64,000 nucleotides of DNA. Source: Oxalobacteraceae bacterium. Lineage in GTDB: Bacteria > Pseudomonadota > Gammaproteobacteria > Burkholderiales > Burkholderiaceae_D. The notes beneath the pieces were generated by a model. That model did not search any database and was not told where the DNA came from. It worked only from the letters and a program-made list of their open reading frames with translations. Where the stretch lies: NCBI GenBank assembly GCA_027490725.1, contig JAIXXN010000029.1, positions 54,113-118,112 of the forward strand, in the 5' to 3' direction. Shown here piece by piece: positions 16,160 to 24,176 of this stretch (its first letter is position 1; every line of letters starts with the position of its first letter). The translations under genes were made by a program, and so were the position numbers.

Positions 16160-16187
16160 AATAGGACGCTCCTGGCCGATCACGACC
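16160..16187 (-). repeat. Array repeat, copy 12
   Basis: Plus-strand AATAGGACGCTCCTGGCCGA then TCACGACC. It precedes the thioredoxin-like gene and is the outermost copy on this side. Confidence 0.6.
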
Positions 16188-16348
16188 TAATGGCAAGGAT
16201 ACCATCTTGCTTAAATGAAAAGCTCTCCAAATACCACATTGCTTGCAGCTTATAGTCCTCGCCGATGAAGTGCATCGTGGCGCTCCAACCTACCATGACG
16301 CGTATGGTGCGACTTTATCCAGTTACCGATGGATGTCACTGGACTGTA

Positions 16349-16382
16349 AAGCGGCCGTTTCTTCTATGAGAAAGGCGAGAAT
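16349..16382. repeat. Island-edge repeat A, left copy
   Basis: GGCCGTTTCTTCTATGAGAA then AGGC; the right copy is at 26271-26303 (GGCCGTTTCTCCAATGAGAA then AGGC). Both can fold as CCGTTTCTC/GAGAAAGG-type hairpins. Confidence 0.6.
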
Positions 16383-16562
16383 TAAAAAATTCGCCGAGAC
16401 GGAGAGTCTGGGTTCGAAATCCACTCGAAAGTGAGCGGATGATGAGGAAGATTGGGACCATACTGAGTAGCTGGCTCCACCAGTTCCACAGTCATCGGCC
16501 ATTTAGGTTCAGCTATGTCTGCCAACGTTTTCCGTACTTTTTACGTACTATTCTTCGAGGCA

Positions 16563-16596
16563 AAAAAAAGGGCTCCACGATTTCTCGTAAGCCCTT
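16563..16596 (-). terminator. Intrinsic terminator, minus strand
   Basis: Read on the minus strand, AAGGGCTT and GAGCCC form a stem with a long loop, followed by eight T. It would stop transcription leaving the MCP/cheW operon or the island edge. Confidence 0.5.
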
Positions 16597-16608
16597 GATT
16601 CAATAAAT

Positions 16609-16636
16609 ATTCTTGGTGGGAAGTGCAAGTTTCGAA
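16609..16636. repeat. Attachment-site-like copy of the tRNA-Val 3' end
   Basis: TGGTGGGAAGTGCAAGTTTC then GAA at 16614-16636 is identical to the last 23 bases (minus strand) of the tRNA-Val gene at 26836-26910. The flanking ATATT-TT also matches with one difference. Such a duplication is expected when a tyrosine recombinase inserts DNA at a tRNA 3' end. Confidence 0.65.
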
Positions 16637-16718
16637 TTTGACTTTTCTGCGTCGTCAGCTTAGCTCAGCGACCGTCAGTACAGGGTCGGTGTTGCAGAGT
16701 TCGGCTAGAGAAGTACGC
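16631..16718. repeat. Island-edge 88-base direct repeat, left copy
   Basis: By manual alignment 83 of 88 bases match 26478-26565 with no gaps. Function unknown. Confidence 0.8.
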
Positions 16719-16741
16719 TGAAATGAGCTAAAACACGCTCA

Positions 16742-16767
16742 CATTGCCCCAAATTTGCCCCAAATTT
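16742..16767. repeat. Island-edge repeat C, left copy
   Basis: CATTGCCCCAAATTTGCCCC then AAATTT; the right copy at 26758-26784 is CATTGCCCCCAATTTGCCCC then CAAATTTT. The following ACTCATCAATTAGAC and ACTGAGCAATTAAAC also correspond. Confidence 0.65.
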
Positions 16768-17018
16768 CTTGATTGTATTTACTCATCAATTAGACATCAT
16801 CCCGCGATATGGCAGAGACGGGGAGCTCTGTATTGCCGAGTCACACAAACGGAAAAAGTACGTTCTAAGGGCTATGGAACAGTCCCCGCCATTCAAATTA
16901 TTCTCAATAAAAACCGTGTAGTCTAATTCCCAATTGATGCACGTGTATCGTCTTTAGTCGATGTTCGATTATCGAGGTAGCCAGGTGCCGGCCAGAAGGC
17001 TGCTTTAGCATTTCTTAC

Positions 17019-18701
17019 TTAGAAGGCTTCCCAAGAATCCGCAGTGCTGGCCGAGGCAAGCCGCCGGGTCGGCGCGACAACGGCAAATTGTGACGATCGG
17101 GAGAGCGCAGGTGCTGTTTGCATGCCCGACGCCATCGTTGCCCCCGTGCGGATGTCCAGCTTGAACACGCTGACCACCTTCACCAGTTCTTGCGCCTGGT
17201 GACGTAAGCCGCTGGCCGCGGCCGACATTTCTTCGACCATCGCAGCATTTTGCTGTGTTGCCTGGTCCATTTGGGTAACGGCTTCGCGCACCTGAGAAAC
17301 ACCGGCGCTCTGCTCTGAGCTCGCAGCGCTGATTTCTCCCATCAGGTCGGTCACGCGCCGGACCGAGTTGACAACTTCGGCCATGGTCTGCCCCGCCTCG
17401 TTGACCAATAAAGTGCCTTGCGAAACGCGTTCGACACTGGTGGCGATCAGGCCCTTGATCTCCTTGGCCGCCTCCGCGCTGCGGCCAGCCAAGCTGCGCA
17501 CCTCGGTAGCTACCACGGCAAAGCCGCGACCTTGTTCCCCGGCGCGCGCTGCTTCAACCGCCGCGTTCAACGCCAGAATGTTGGTCTGGAACGCGATCGC
17601 ATCGATCACGCCAATGATGTCAGCGATGCGCTTGCTCGAATCTTCGATCCCCTGCATCGTGTCGACCACCCGTGCCACTACATCACCGCCCTTCGTTGCC
17701 ACGGCACTTGCGCCTTGGGCGAGCTGGTTGGCGGTGAGAGCATTTTCAGCATTCTGCTGCACCGTCGAACTGAGTTCTTCCATTGATGCTGCGGTTTCCT
17801 CAAGTGCGCTGGCCTGGCTTTCGGTACGGGCAGAGAGGTCGCTATTGCCTTGTGCGATTTCACCGCTCACCGTCGCGACCGACTCGGAGCCCTGCCGAAC
17901 GTTCGAAACGACCAGAGCTAAGCTTTTCTGCATCGAGCGGAGGGCGTCGAGGAGCTCGCCGATTTCATCGCGGCTCTGGTGGCGCAATTCGGCAGTCAGG
18001 TCGCCAGCGGCAATGGATTTGGAAAACTCGAGTGCCTTCCCGACTGGCTGCGTGATCGTGCGAGAGATGCTCCATGCCAACACCGCACCAGTAACGATTG
18101 CCAGGACAGCAGCTTCAATGAGCCACAAATTGGTGGATGAGGTCGCTGCGTCCGCTTCGTCATATTGTTGCTTCGCCAGCGCAACCTGAATGTCCGTGAG
18201 TTCCTTCAGGATAGCGAACACCTTTGGCGACAAGACTTGGGTCTGCTCCCTGTATAGCTTAATGGCTTCGTCATTGTTACCAGCAAGTATGGCGGCTTCG
18301 ATCGGGACCAGTGCGCGGTCTCGTAGCGCCGCAAGTGCCGGTTCGAATTTCTCGATGAGCTCCTTTTCCCGAGGCGACGTGCCGTGCGCGACATAACTCT
18401 TCCACGCTTTGTCGAGCTCGTCGTTGAGAGCATGCTGTTCGGCAATGCGTGTCTGGACGTTCTCCATTCCCGGCACCAACATGATGTGCATCGAAAGAAT
18501 CCGGCTGCGCGAGACCAGGTACTGCACCTTGCTTAGGCTCTCCATGGGCACCACGCTGTTGTCAAACATTTCGCTAGTGGCCTTGAAGGTTTTAGCGATA
18601 CCTAACGATCCAAGTGTGGCGATTGTGGCAAGCAATACAAGGATGACGGTGAAGGCAACACCAAGACGGGTGCCAATTTTGAGATTTCTGAGATAGTTCA
18701 T
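17019..18701 (-). CDS. Methyl-accepting chemotaxis protein (4HB sensor, HAMP, CheR-tether-like tail)
   Basis: 560 residues. TM1 at about 11-35, a periplasmic four-helix-bundle sensor to about 190, TM2 at about 192-212, HAMP from about 213 (SRTITQPVGKALEFSKSIAA), then the cytoplasmic signalling coiled coil with the conserved hairpin tip IDAIAFQTNILALNAAVEAA and RGFAVVATEVRSLA. After a flexible linker the protein ends DSWEAF, resembling the NWETF pentapeptide that tethers CheR and CheB to Tar and Tsr. It is 14 bases downstream of a cheW, an orphan receptor/coupling pair; no cheA, cheR or cheB is in the window. Ligand unknown. Confidence 0.92.
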   Translation of the reverse strand: MNYLRNLKIGTRLGVAFTVILVLLATIATLGSLGIAKTFKATSEMFDNSVVPMESLSKVQYLVSRSRILSMHIMLVPGMENVQTRIAEQHALNDELDKAWKSYVAHGTSPREKELIEKFEPALAALRDRALVPIEAAILAGNNDEAIKLYREQTQVLSPKVFAILKELTDIQVALAKQQYDEADAATSSTNLWLIEAAVLAIVTGAVLAWSISRTITQPVGKALEFSKSIAAGDLTAELRHQSRDEIGELLDALRSMQKSLALVVSNVRQGSESVATVSGEIAQGNSDLSARTESQASALEETAASMEELSSTVQQNAENALTANQLAQGASAVATKGGDVVARVVDTMQGIEDSSKRIADIIGVIDAIAFQTNILALNAAVEAARAGEQGRGFAVVATEVRSLAGRSAEAAKEIKGLIATSVERVSQGTLLVNEAGQTMAEVVNSVRRVTDLMGEISAASSEQSAGVSQVREAVTQMDQATQQNAAMVEEMSAAASGLRHQAQELVKVVSVFKLDIRTGATMASGMQTAPALSRSSQFAVVAPTRRLASASTADSWEAF

Positions 18702-18715
18702 CTTGATTTTCCGAT

Positions 18716-19258
18716 TTAAGCGACTGCGGTTTGGAGTGCCGTTTGTGCACCCGATAGCTGCGTAGTAATGAGTTCCTCAACGTCTAGCACGATCAGCATG
18801 CGGTTCTGTAGTGAGCCGATCGCAAGGACATGAGTGCTGTTAATTTCTTCGGTCATGGCAGGCGGTGGGAATAGCTGACCCTGTGCAAACGAGACCACAT
18901 CCGAGACACCATCCACGACCATCCCCACCACCTGCGAACCGAGGTTGAGGACGATTACGACCGTCAGGCTGTCGTAGGTCACCGAAGGGAGACCGAACTT
19001 GAGCCGCATATCAACGATGGGGACGATAGCGCCACGCAGGTTCACGACCCCCTTGATGCAATCACGTGCATCAACGATGCGCGTAGGGACGACATAGGAG
19101 CGGATTTCCTGCACACGGAGGATGTCGATGCAGTATTCCTCTGCGCCAAGTTTGAACGCTAAGAACATGGACATGGCGGCCAAGCGGGATTGGTGATCGG
19201 CCAAGCGATCGTTGACCGGGATCGCGCAGCGTTCCAACTGATCTTGTTTTATAGACAC
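18716..19258 (-). CDS. cheW: CheW-like chemotaxis coupling protein
   Basis: 180 residues. CheW domain from about residue 29: FLAFKLGAEEYCIDILRVQE, then CIKGVVNLRGAIVPIVDMRL and VVIVLNLGSQVVGMVVDGVS. It would link receptors to the CheA kinase at the inner membrane. The frame begins with GTG at 19258, with only a weak GTGAG upstream; an ATG at residue 29 is possible but would remove part of the first strand. Divergent from the MerR-HTH/receiver gene across 216 bases that hold three ATTTGATCG sites. Partner of the MCP downstream. Confidence 0.88.
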   Translation of the reverse strand: MSIKQDQLERCAIPVNDRLADHQSRLAAMSMFLAFKLGAEEYCIDILRVQEIRSYVVPTRIVDARDCIKGVVNLRGAIVPIVDMRLKFGLPSVTYDSLTVVIVLNLGSQVVGMVVDGVSDVVSFAQGQLFPPPAMTEEINSTHVLAIGSLQNRMLIVLDVEELITTQLSGAQTALQTAVA

Positions 19259-19306
19259 TTTTATTTCTCACTGCAAAATTTTTGACCTGCGAATGATATT
19301 CAAGCT

Positions 19307-19367
19307 ATTTGATCGTGTCAATCGATTTGATCGTTTTGCTTGAACGTTGTTTTAATCGATTTGATCG
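19307..19367. promoter_or_regulatory. Iterated ATTTGATCG sites between divergent cheW and MerR-receiver genes
   Basis: ATTTGATCG occurs at 19307-19315, 19325-19333 and 19359-19367. The last two are part of a longer exact repeat, AATCGATTTGATCG, with starts 34 bases apart (19320 and 19354). The placement suggests an operator array for the adjacent MerR-type DNA-binding response regulator. The role is inferred. Confidence 0.5.
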
Positions 19368-19474
19368 ATTACAATTGCGGAAAAGGCGGTAAAGAACGCG
19401 ATTTCTTTGTAGAGTGGGTCGATTTGGCACTACCACTGTCGATTTCAGCTAGAATTCGAAATCGCTTAAAACGA

Positions 19475-20050
19475 ATGAATCTCATGGACAATGTCGTAGA
19501 ACCTAAGTATCTGACCCCTGCCGAAGCTGCCAAGCGGCTCAGGGTATCGCCCATGACCGTGAGGGCATGGGCAAATAAAGGAATGCTCGTTTCGGAGACG
19601 ACGGCGGGAGGCCATCGTCGCTATCGTGAAGACGAGGTGGACCGCTTCTCCCGCTTGTGGAACCCCGCAGGCAACAAGCAACGGCCGTTACGCATCCTGA
19701 TCGTGGACGATGACAAGCCGCTGATGGGATTTCTGATCGAACTGCTTGGGGATTCGGAAGGGCAAACGATCTTGGAGACCGCTTCCGACGGTTTCGAGGC
19801 AGGACATAAAGTCCATACGTTCCTGCCAGATGTGGTGTTGTTGGACCTGATGATGCCGGGTATTAAAGGGACCGAAGTATGTCGCCGTATCAAGAACCTG
19901 CCCGGTCAGGCGGAGATGCGGGTGATCGCAATGAGTGGGTACCTCACGCCAGAAGTCGAACAGGAGCTTCTGGACGCTGGGGCAGAACGATGTTTTACAA
20001 AACCTCTGGATACGAAGGAGCTTCTTCGGGTCCTGGGACTTCAAGGCTAA
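19475..20050 (+). CDS. MerR-type HTH fused to a response-regulator receiver domain
   Basis: 191 residues. The N-terminus (about 10-60) is a MerR/excisionase-type winged helix: YLTPAEAAKRLRVSPMTVRA and GGHRRYREDEVDRF. The C-terminal receiver (about 72-190) has the acidic pocket VDDD, phosphoacceptor Asp124 in VLLDLMMPG, Ser154 and Lys176 (CFTKPL). DNA-binding domains normally follow the receiver, so this order is reversed. The start is an ATG without a strong Shine-Dalgarno; a second ATG lies at 19484. It is followed 7 bases later by the REC-HD-GYP gene and probably forms an operon with it and the hybrid kinase. Confidence 0.85.
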   Translation: MNLMDNVVEPKYLTPAEAAKRLRVSPMTVRAWANKGMLVSETTAGGHRRYREDEVDRFSRLWNPAGNKQRPLRILIVDDDKPLMGFLIELLGDSEGQTILETASDGFEAGHKVHTFLPDVVLLDLMMPGIKGTEVCRRIKNLPGQAEMRVIAMSGYLTPEVEQELLDAGAERCFTKPLDTKELLRVLGLQG

Positions 20051-20057
20051 GGAAAAA

Positions 20058-21131
20058 ATGGGGTATCCCGCAAATGTAATTTTCGATGTGCTCATCGTCG
20101 ACGACGATCCACATCAACGCGCTTTCGAGCGGGAAACTCTGGATACCGGCGAGTTCCAGGTGACAGAAGTCGGTTCGGGCATGGATGCCTTGAAGCTACT
20201 AGCCACCAAAGATTTCGACGTGGTATTGCTGGACAAACTCATGCCGGGCATGGACGGCGACGAAGTATGTCGTCGCATCCGCGGCGAGCTGGGTCTTGTG
20301 ATGCTGCCGATCATCATGGTGACGGGCGATGGCGACCTCGGAAATCTGCAGGAAAGTATGGTGGCTGGCGCCAGCGATTTTGTGCGCAAACCCTATGCGC
20401 CGACCGAGTTACTGGTCCGGGTGCGAGCGGCAGCTCAGCGCAAACGCATGACGGACGAACTAGACAGTGCAGAAACGTTGCTATTCGCCTTGGCCCGCAT
20501 GGTGGAAAAGAAAGACGGTACCACTGGCGATCACTGCTCCAGACTGTCACACTATGGCGTGGTTCTCGGCCGCGCGCTTGGCCTGTCCAGCCCGCAGTTG
20601 CAAGCATTGCGCAGAGGTGGCGTGTTGCACGACATCGGGAAACTGGGAATTCCGGACAGCATTCTGCTCAAACCCGGCAAGTTGACCAGTGCTGAGTGGA
20701 CGCTGATGAAGCAACACGTCACGATCGGTGCATCGATCATCGGCGAGCTAAAATGCATGCGTCTAACGGAAGACATTGTGAAGTACCACCATGAGCGCTG
20801 GGATGGCAGCGGCTATCCGGAGGGCCTCAAGGGAGAACAGATTCCGTTACTTGCCAGGGTCTTCCAGATCGTCGACATCTACGACGCGCTGGCGCATGCG
20901 CGCCCGTACAAGCGCGCATTTACAAAGATGGAAGTCATCGATATACTTCTTGACGAGACCCGTAAGGGATACCGCGATCCAGAAATCGTCTCGGTTTTCG
21001 TGGGAATACTCTTAAACAGTCCAGAAGACCTAATGATGTCCCAACAACCCCAAGACGATTTGGGGCTACAGTTGTTTAGCGACATAGAGAAAACCAAAGT
21101 CCTTGAATGGGATATCTGCCAAGCCGAATAG
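20058..21131 (+). CDS. Response regulator with HD-GYP c-di-GMP phosphodiesterase domain (RpfG-like)
   Basis: 357 residues. Receiver domain at about 9-125 with VDDD, phosphoacceptor Asp59 (VVLLDKLMPG) and Lys111. HD-GYP domain from about 135: GGVLHDIGKLGIPD with His191-Asp192, KQHVTIGASI, and HHERWDGSGYP at 244-254, so the metal-binding and GYP signatures are intact and c-di-GMP hydrolysis is expected. The YDALAHARPYK segment is also conserved. The ATG at 20058 has AAGG upstream, 7 bases after the previous stop. The 3' end overlaps the hybrid kinase gene by 25 bases, so the two are probably translationally coupled. Confidence 0.9.
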   Translation: MGYPANVIFDVLIVDDDPHQRAFERETLDTGEFQVTEVGSGMDALKLLATKDFDVVLLDKLMPGMDGDEVCRRIRGELGLVMLPIIMVTGDGDLGNLQESMVAGASDFVRKPYAPTELLVRVRAAAQRKRMTDELDSAETLLFALARMVEKKDGTTGDHCSRLSHYGVVLGRALGLSSPQLQALRRGGVLHDIGKLGIPDSILLKPGKLTSAEWTLMKQHVTIGASIIGELKCMRLTEDIVKYHHERWDGSGYPEGLKGEQIPLLARVFQIVDIYDALAHARPYKRAFTKMEVIDILLDETRKGYRDPEIVSVFVGILLNSPEDLMMSQQPQDDLGLQLFSDIEKTKVLEWDICQAE

Positions 21132-23857
21132 ACGTTTCCCGACCTGAGGGCGGCGGTAAATATCCGCGATCTCTGAAGAATCAGGGTGCCGTGGTTATCA
21201 TTCTTGCCGCTCTGGCGATCGCTCTGACCCAGTTCAACACCGGCGCTACCATCTTGCCGGTTCAAGTTTTCATCCCCATTCACACCGTGCTCGAGATGTT
21301 CACCGTCATCCTTGCGCTGTCGGCATGCTTCACGATTGCCAGTGCCCCGGTCGAGAATGAGGTCGGGCGGACACTGGTGCTTGCCGCAGCATTGTTTGCG
21401 GTTGCCTGCCTGAACTTCATCCACTTGCTGACGATGCCGACGATGCCGGAGTTCATGCCCGAGGCCATCGTCGAACGGAGCCGAGCATTTTCGCTCGCCT
21501 CGAGCACCATCCTGAGCGGAGCGCTGCTGGCGCTCAGCATATCGCCCAGATTGAGTGCGACGACAACAACCCAGCGCAGTACCATTCTCTTTATTTACGC
21601 GTCGACCATCGTCGTTGCCTTTGCCTTCATCGTTGTGGGCCTGCCTAGCGCTGTTTTTCCGCCCTTGTCCAGCGTTAGGATTGAATGGATACTGGCTGCA
21701 GGCCTAGCTCTGGCCGCTTCCCGTTTCGCCCTCAATAGTCGCGGCGCCGAGACGAAGTTCGTTCCACTCATGTTCGCTGCGGCTGCAATTTCAAGCATCG
21801 GCAACATGGTTCCTGAGGGTGATGCCCATGATTACAGTATCAACAGCCTGGCGCGAAATGTCTTCAGCGTCGTTGCATATTGGTGCATCTACAGAGCCAT
21901 TTTCGAAGTCTGGGTCCGGCTACCATTTCAGCGCCTGACAGAGCAAACAAAAACACTGCAGCTGATCAATTCAACGATGCGTTTCCAGGCCTTGGCACTC
22001 GAGAGCGCTCCTGCCAGTATCATACTGATGGACGCGACTGGGCAGGTCACATGGCAAAACAAGGCCTCCTTGACAATGCAGCGTCATCGCGATGCCAGCA
22101 TGGGTGCTCTGCCACCAGCGCACACCACGCCTGTGGAAATTACGCCGCACATCCAAACCGTACTTGCCAAGGCGGCCATTTGGCGCGGCGGCTACCAGGA
22201 GCGTGACGCCAACGGTGCGCTGCGCTATTTTGATAAGTCGATCACGGTGGTCAAAAACGGCGAAGGCCTGCTGGAGGGATACGTTTCTGTCGCCGACGAT
22301 ATTACCGACACCATCAAAGGCGAAATGCGCTACAAGCGCATGCTCGAGACCGCACAGGACGGCTTCGCCATCACCGACATTGTCGGTAATTATTTGGAAG
22401 TCAATGATGCGTTTGCCAAGATGGTGGGGTACTCGCGCGAGGAATTGCTCACGATGAACGCGCAAGCTCTTTTCGTCGGGAGTAATGTATCTGAATGGCT
22501 AGCAAAGTCTGGCCGGGACAAGGTGGCAGAACACCCGCGCTACAACGCAGTCATCACGCGAAAGAACGGTGACACCGTGCGCGTTCAGAGTTCCGTCACA
22601 TTCGATTCCGAAGAACAGCAGTTTTTCGCATTCATTCATGACACCGCCCTCGAGGACCAGGCCAATGCGGCTCAGCGAGAGCTTGAAAACCAGTTGTTGC
22701 ATGCCCAAAAAGTCCACGCCTTGGGCGAATTGACTAGCGGCATCGCACACGACTTCAACAATATCCTGGCCTCGATACTAGGCTATTCCAACTTGGCGCT
22801 GGATCGTTTTGTTCCCGACAAAGATTCAAAGCTGGCGAAATATATCAATGAAGTCATCTCTGCCAGCGAGCGCGCTCGGGATCTGATCCGCAAGATGTTG
22901 ACGTTTACCCGTGCCCAACCGAACAGCAATGTTTTGGATATCGAGCCTGCCGTCGCCCTGACAGAGGTAGTGGCCATGTTACGACCGTCGATTCCTTCAA
23001 ATATTGGGATCACGGTCCGCAGCGGGCTTCCGATCACCGTCCGGGGTGACTCCGGGGAACTCAACCAAGTGCTGGTAAACCTGATGATCAATGCGCGCGA
23101 CGCGATTACAGCGCACGGCGAAATCACCATCGGCTGGGAGCGCATGGACGCTACTGGACGCATCTGTGCGATCAGCAGGCAGCGCCTCAGTGGTGAGTAT
23201 GTCGCCATCTTCGTATCGGATAACGGCTCGGGAATCGCGCCCGAAACACTCAAGCGTATATTTGATCCGTATTTCACCACCAAAGATGTCGGCAAGGGAT
23301 CTGGACTGGGCCTGTCTATGGTCCAGGGCATCATGCTCCGTGCCGGTGGCCATGTGTTGGTCGACTCGCAACTCGGCATCGGCACCACGTTCCAGCTATT
23401 GTTCCCATTGACACGGTCCGTCACCCCGTCCCAACCACAAGTGCCCGTCGCGCCCGCCCCCCCCAACAGGGGCACCGGTCAGATGATTTGGGTAATTGAC
23501 GATGAAGCCGCTATTTGCCGCTACTTGAACGAGTTGCTGGGCGAATGGGGCTATCAAGTGCAGACGTTTCAGGATCCGTCGCAAGCCAGGGCAGCTTTCG
23601 AGGTCGCGCCAGCCAGTGTGGATTTGGTAATCACAGACCAAACTATGCACGGCATGACGGGGACCGAGTTGATCGATCGGATGCGTGGATTGAGACCGGA
23701 ACTTCCCGTGGTTATCTGCTCAGGCCAGGTCAACGAAGTGCCGCTGGCCGAGCGTAAAAAAATCACGGTGTTTCGCAAGCCCGTTAGTCCCCACCAGTTG
23801 CTCCGTTCGGTGTTCGAACTGCTAGCGGAAAAAACCGCCTACGTGGAGCGTCACTAA
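21107..23857 (+). CDS. Hybrid histidine kinase: MASE3-like membrane sensor, PAS, PAS, HisKA, HATPase, REC
   Basis: 916 residues. About seven transmembrane segments between 28 and 270 resemble the MASE3 sensor (LNFIHLLTMPTMPEF is typical). Two PAS domains follow (about 290-400 and 410-515). The kinase core has His548 in GIAHDFNNILASILGYSN, an N box LVNLMINARDAI, G1 VSDNGSGIAP and G2 GSGLGLSMVQG. A C-terminal receiver has Asp844 (LVITDQTMHG) and Lys in VFRKPVSPH. The start overlaps the HD-GYP gene. It is likely to phosphorylate one or both upstream response regulators; the signal is unknown. Confidence 0.9.
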   Translation: MGYLPSRIDVSRPEGGGKYPRSLKNQGAVVIILAALAIALTQFNTGATILPVQVFIPIHTVLEMFTVILALSACFTIASAPVENEVGRTLVLAAALFAVACLNFIHLLTMPTMPEFMPEAIVERSRAFSLASSTILSGALLALSISPRLSATTTTQRSTILFIYASTIVVAFAFIVVGLPSAVFPPLSSVRIEWILAAGLALAASRFALNSRGAETKFVPLMFAAAAISSIGNMVPEGDAHDYSINSLARNVFSVVAYWCIYRAIFEVWVRLPFQRLTEQTKTLQLINSTMRFQALALESAPASIILMDATGQVTWQNKASLTMQRHRDASMGALPPAHTTPVEITPHIQTVLAKAAIWRGGYQERDANGALRYFDKSITVVKNGEGLLEGYVSVADDITDTIKGEMRYKRMLETAQDGFAITDIVGNYLEVNDAFAKMVGYSREELLTMNAQALFVGSNVSEWLAKSGRDKVAEHPRYNAVITRKNGDTVRVQSSVTFDSEEQQFFAFIHDTALEDQANAAQRELENQLLHAQKVHALGELTSGIAHDFNNILASILGYSNLALDRFVPDKDSKLAKYINEVISASERARDLIRKMLTFTRAQPNSNVLDIEPAVALTEVVAMLRPSIPSNIGITVRSGLPITVRGDSGELNQVLVNLMINARDAITAHGEITIGWERMDATGRICAISRQRLSGEYVAIFVSDNGSGIAPETLKRIFDPYFTTKDVGKGSGLGLSMVQGIMLRAGGHVLVDSQLGIGTTFQLLFPLTRSVTPSQPQVPVAPAPPNRGTGQMIWVIDDEAAICRYLNELLGEWGYQVQTFQDPSQARAAFEVAPASVDLVITDQTMHGMTGTELIDRMRGLRPELPVVICSGQVNEVPLAERKKITVFRKPVSPHQLLRSVFELLAEKTAYVERH

Positions 23858-23950
23858 GTAGGACGTTTGGGTCCGCCTTAGTGAAGTGCAGCCTCACTTA
23901 CTGAAATTAATCGTCCACCTCGCGTTACAACGCGAACCACCCCACGCTGT

Positions 23951-24060
23951 TTACACAAAATTCAGCAGGATCACCTTGGCCAGACGAAACTCTCGCTCCA
24001 GCATGTTCAGCCGGGTGTTTTCATCCTGCAGAATTTTTGCGCTCTATGGTCAAGCCTTCC
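23951..24060 (-). pseudogene. Possible coiled-coil gene remnant
   Basis: The minus strand reads KILQDENTRLNMLEREFRLA then KVILLNFV and a stop. An upstream GLTIER appears to join only after a frameshift and is cut by stops. It resembles a decayed coiled-coil end, perhaps of a transposase OrfA, but too little is left to say. The surrounding 319-base gap (23858-24176) has nothing else recognisable. Confidence 0.2.
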
Positions 24061-24176
24061 CGCACAGGAATGATTAACCCAAAACTCCCGTCCCGAAGTA
24101 TGCAGCTTGATCAATGCAAAGCACCCTCAATATTTTCATTTCAGGTCAATGAACCGACGCGACCAGCATTCACAAG

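Larger units (their letters stand above)
16188..17018. other. Gene-free left edge of the sensory island
   Basis: About 830 bases without a credible gene. It holds a hairpin repeat (16349-16382), a minus-strand terminator, a copy of a tRNA-Val 3' end, an 88-base direct repeat and a CATTGCCCC repeat, each with a relative near 26.3-26.9 kb. The 63-codon plus-strand reading at 16243 has no family features. Confidence 0.6.

Noticed and set aside
16243..16434. 63-codon plus-strand ORF at the island edge
   Set aside because: No Shine-Dalgarno and no family features, and it runs into island-edge repeat A, which is also present in non-coding context at 26271.
22783..23475. 230-codon minus-strand frame in the hybrid kinase gene
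   Set aside because: Antisense to the kinase core with intact H, N and G boxes; no independent evidence.
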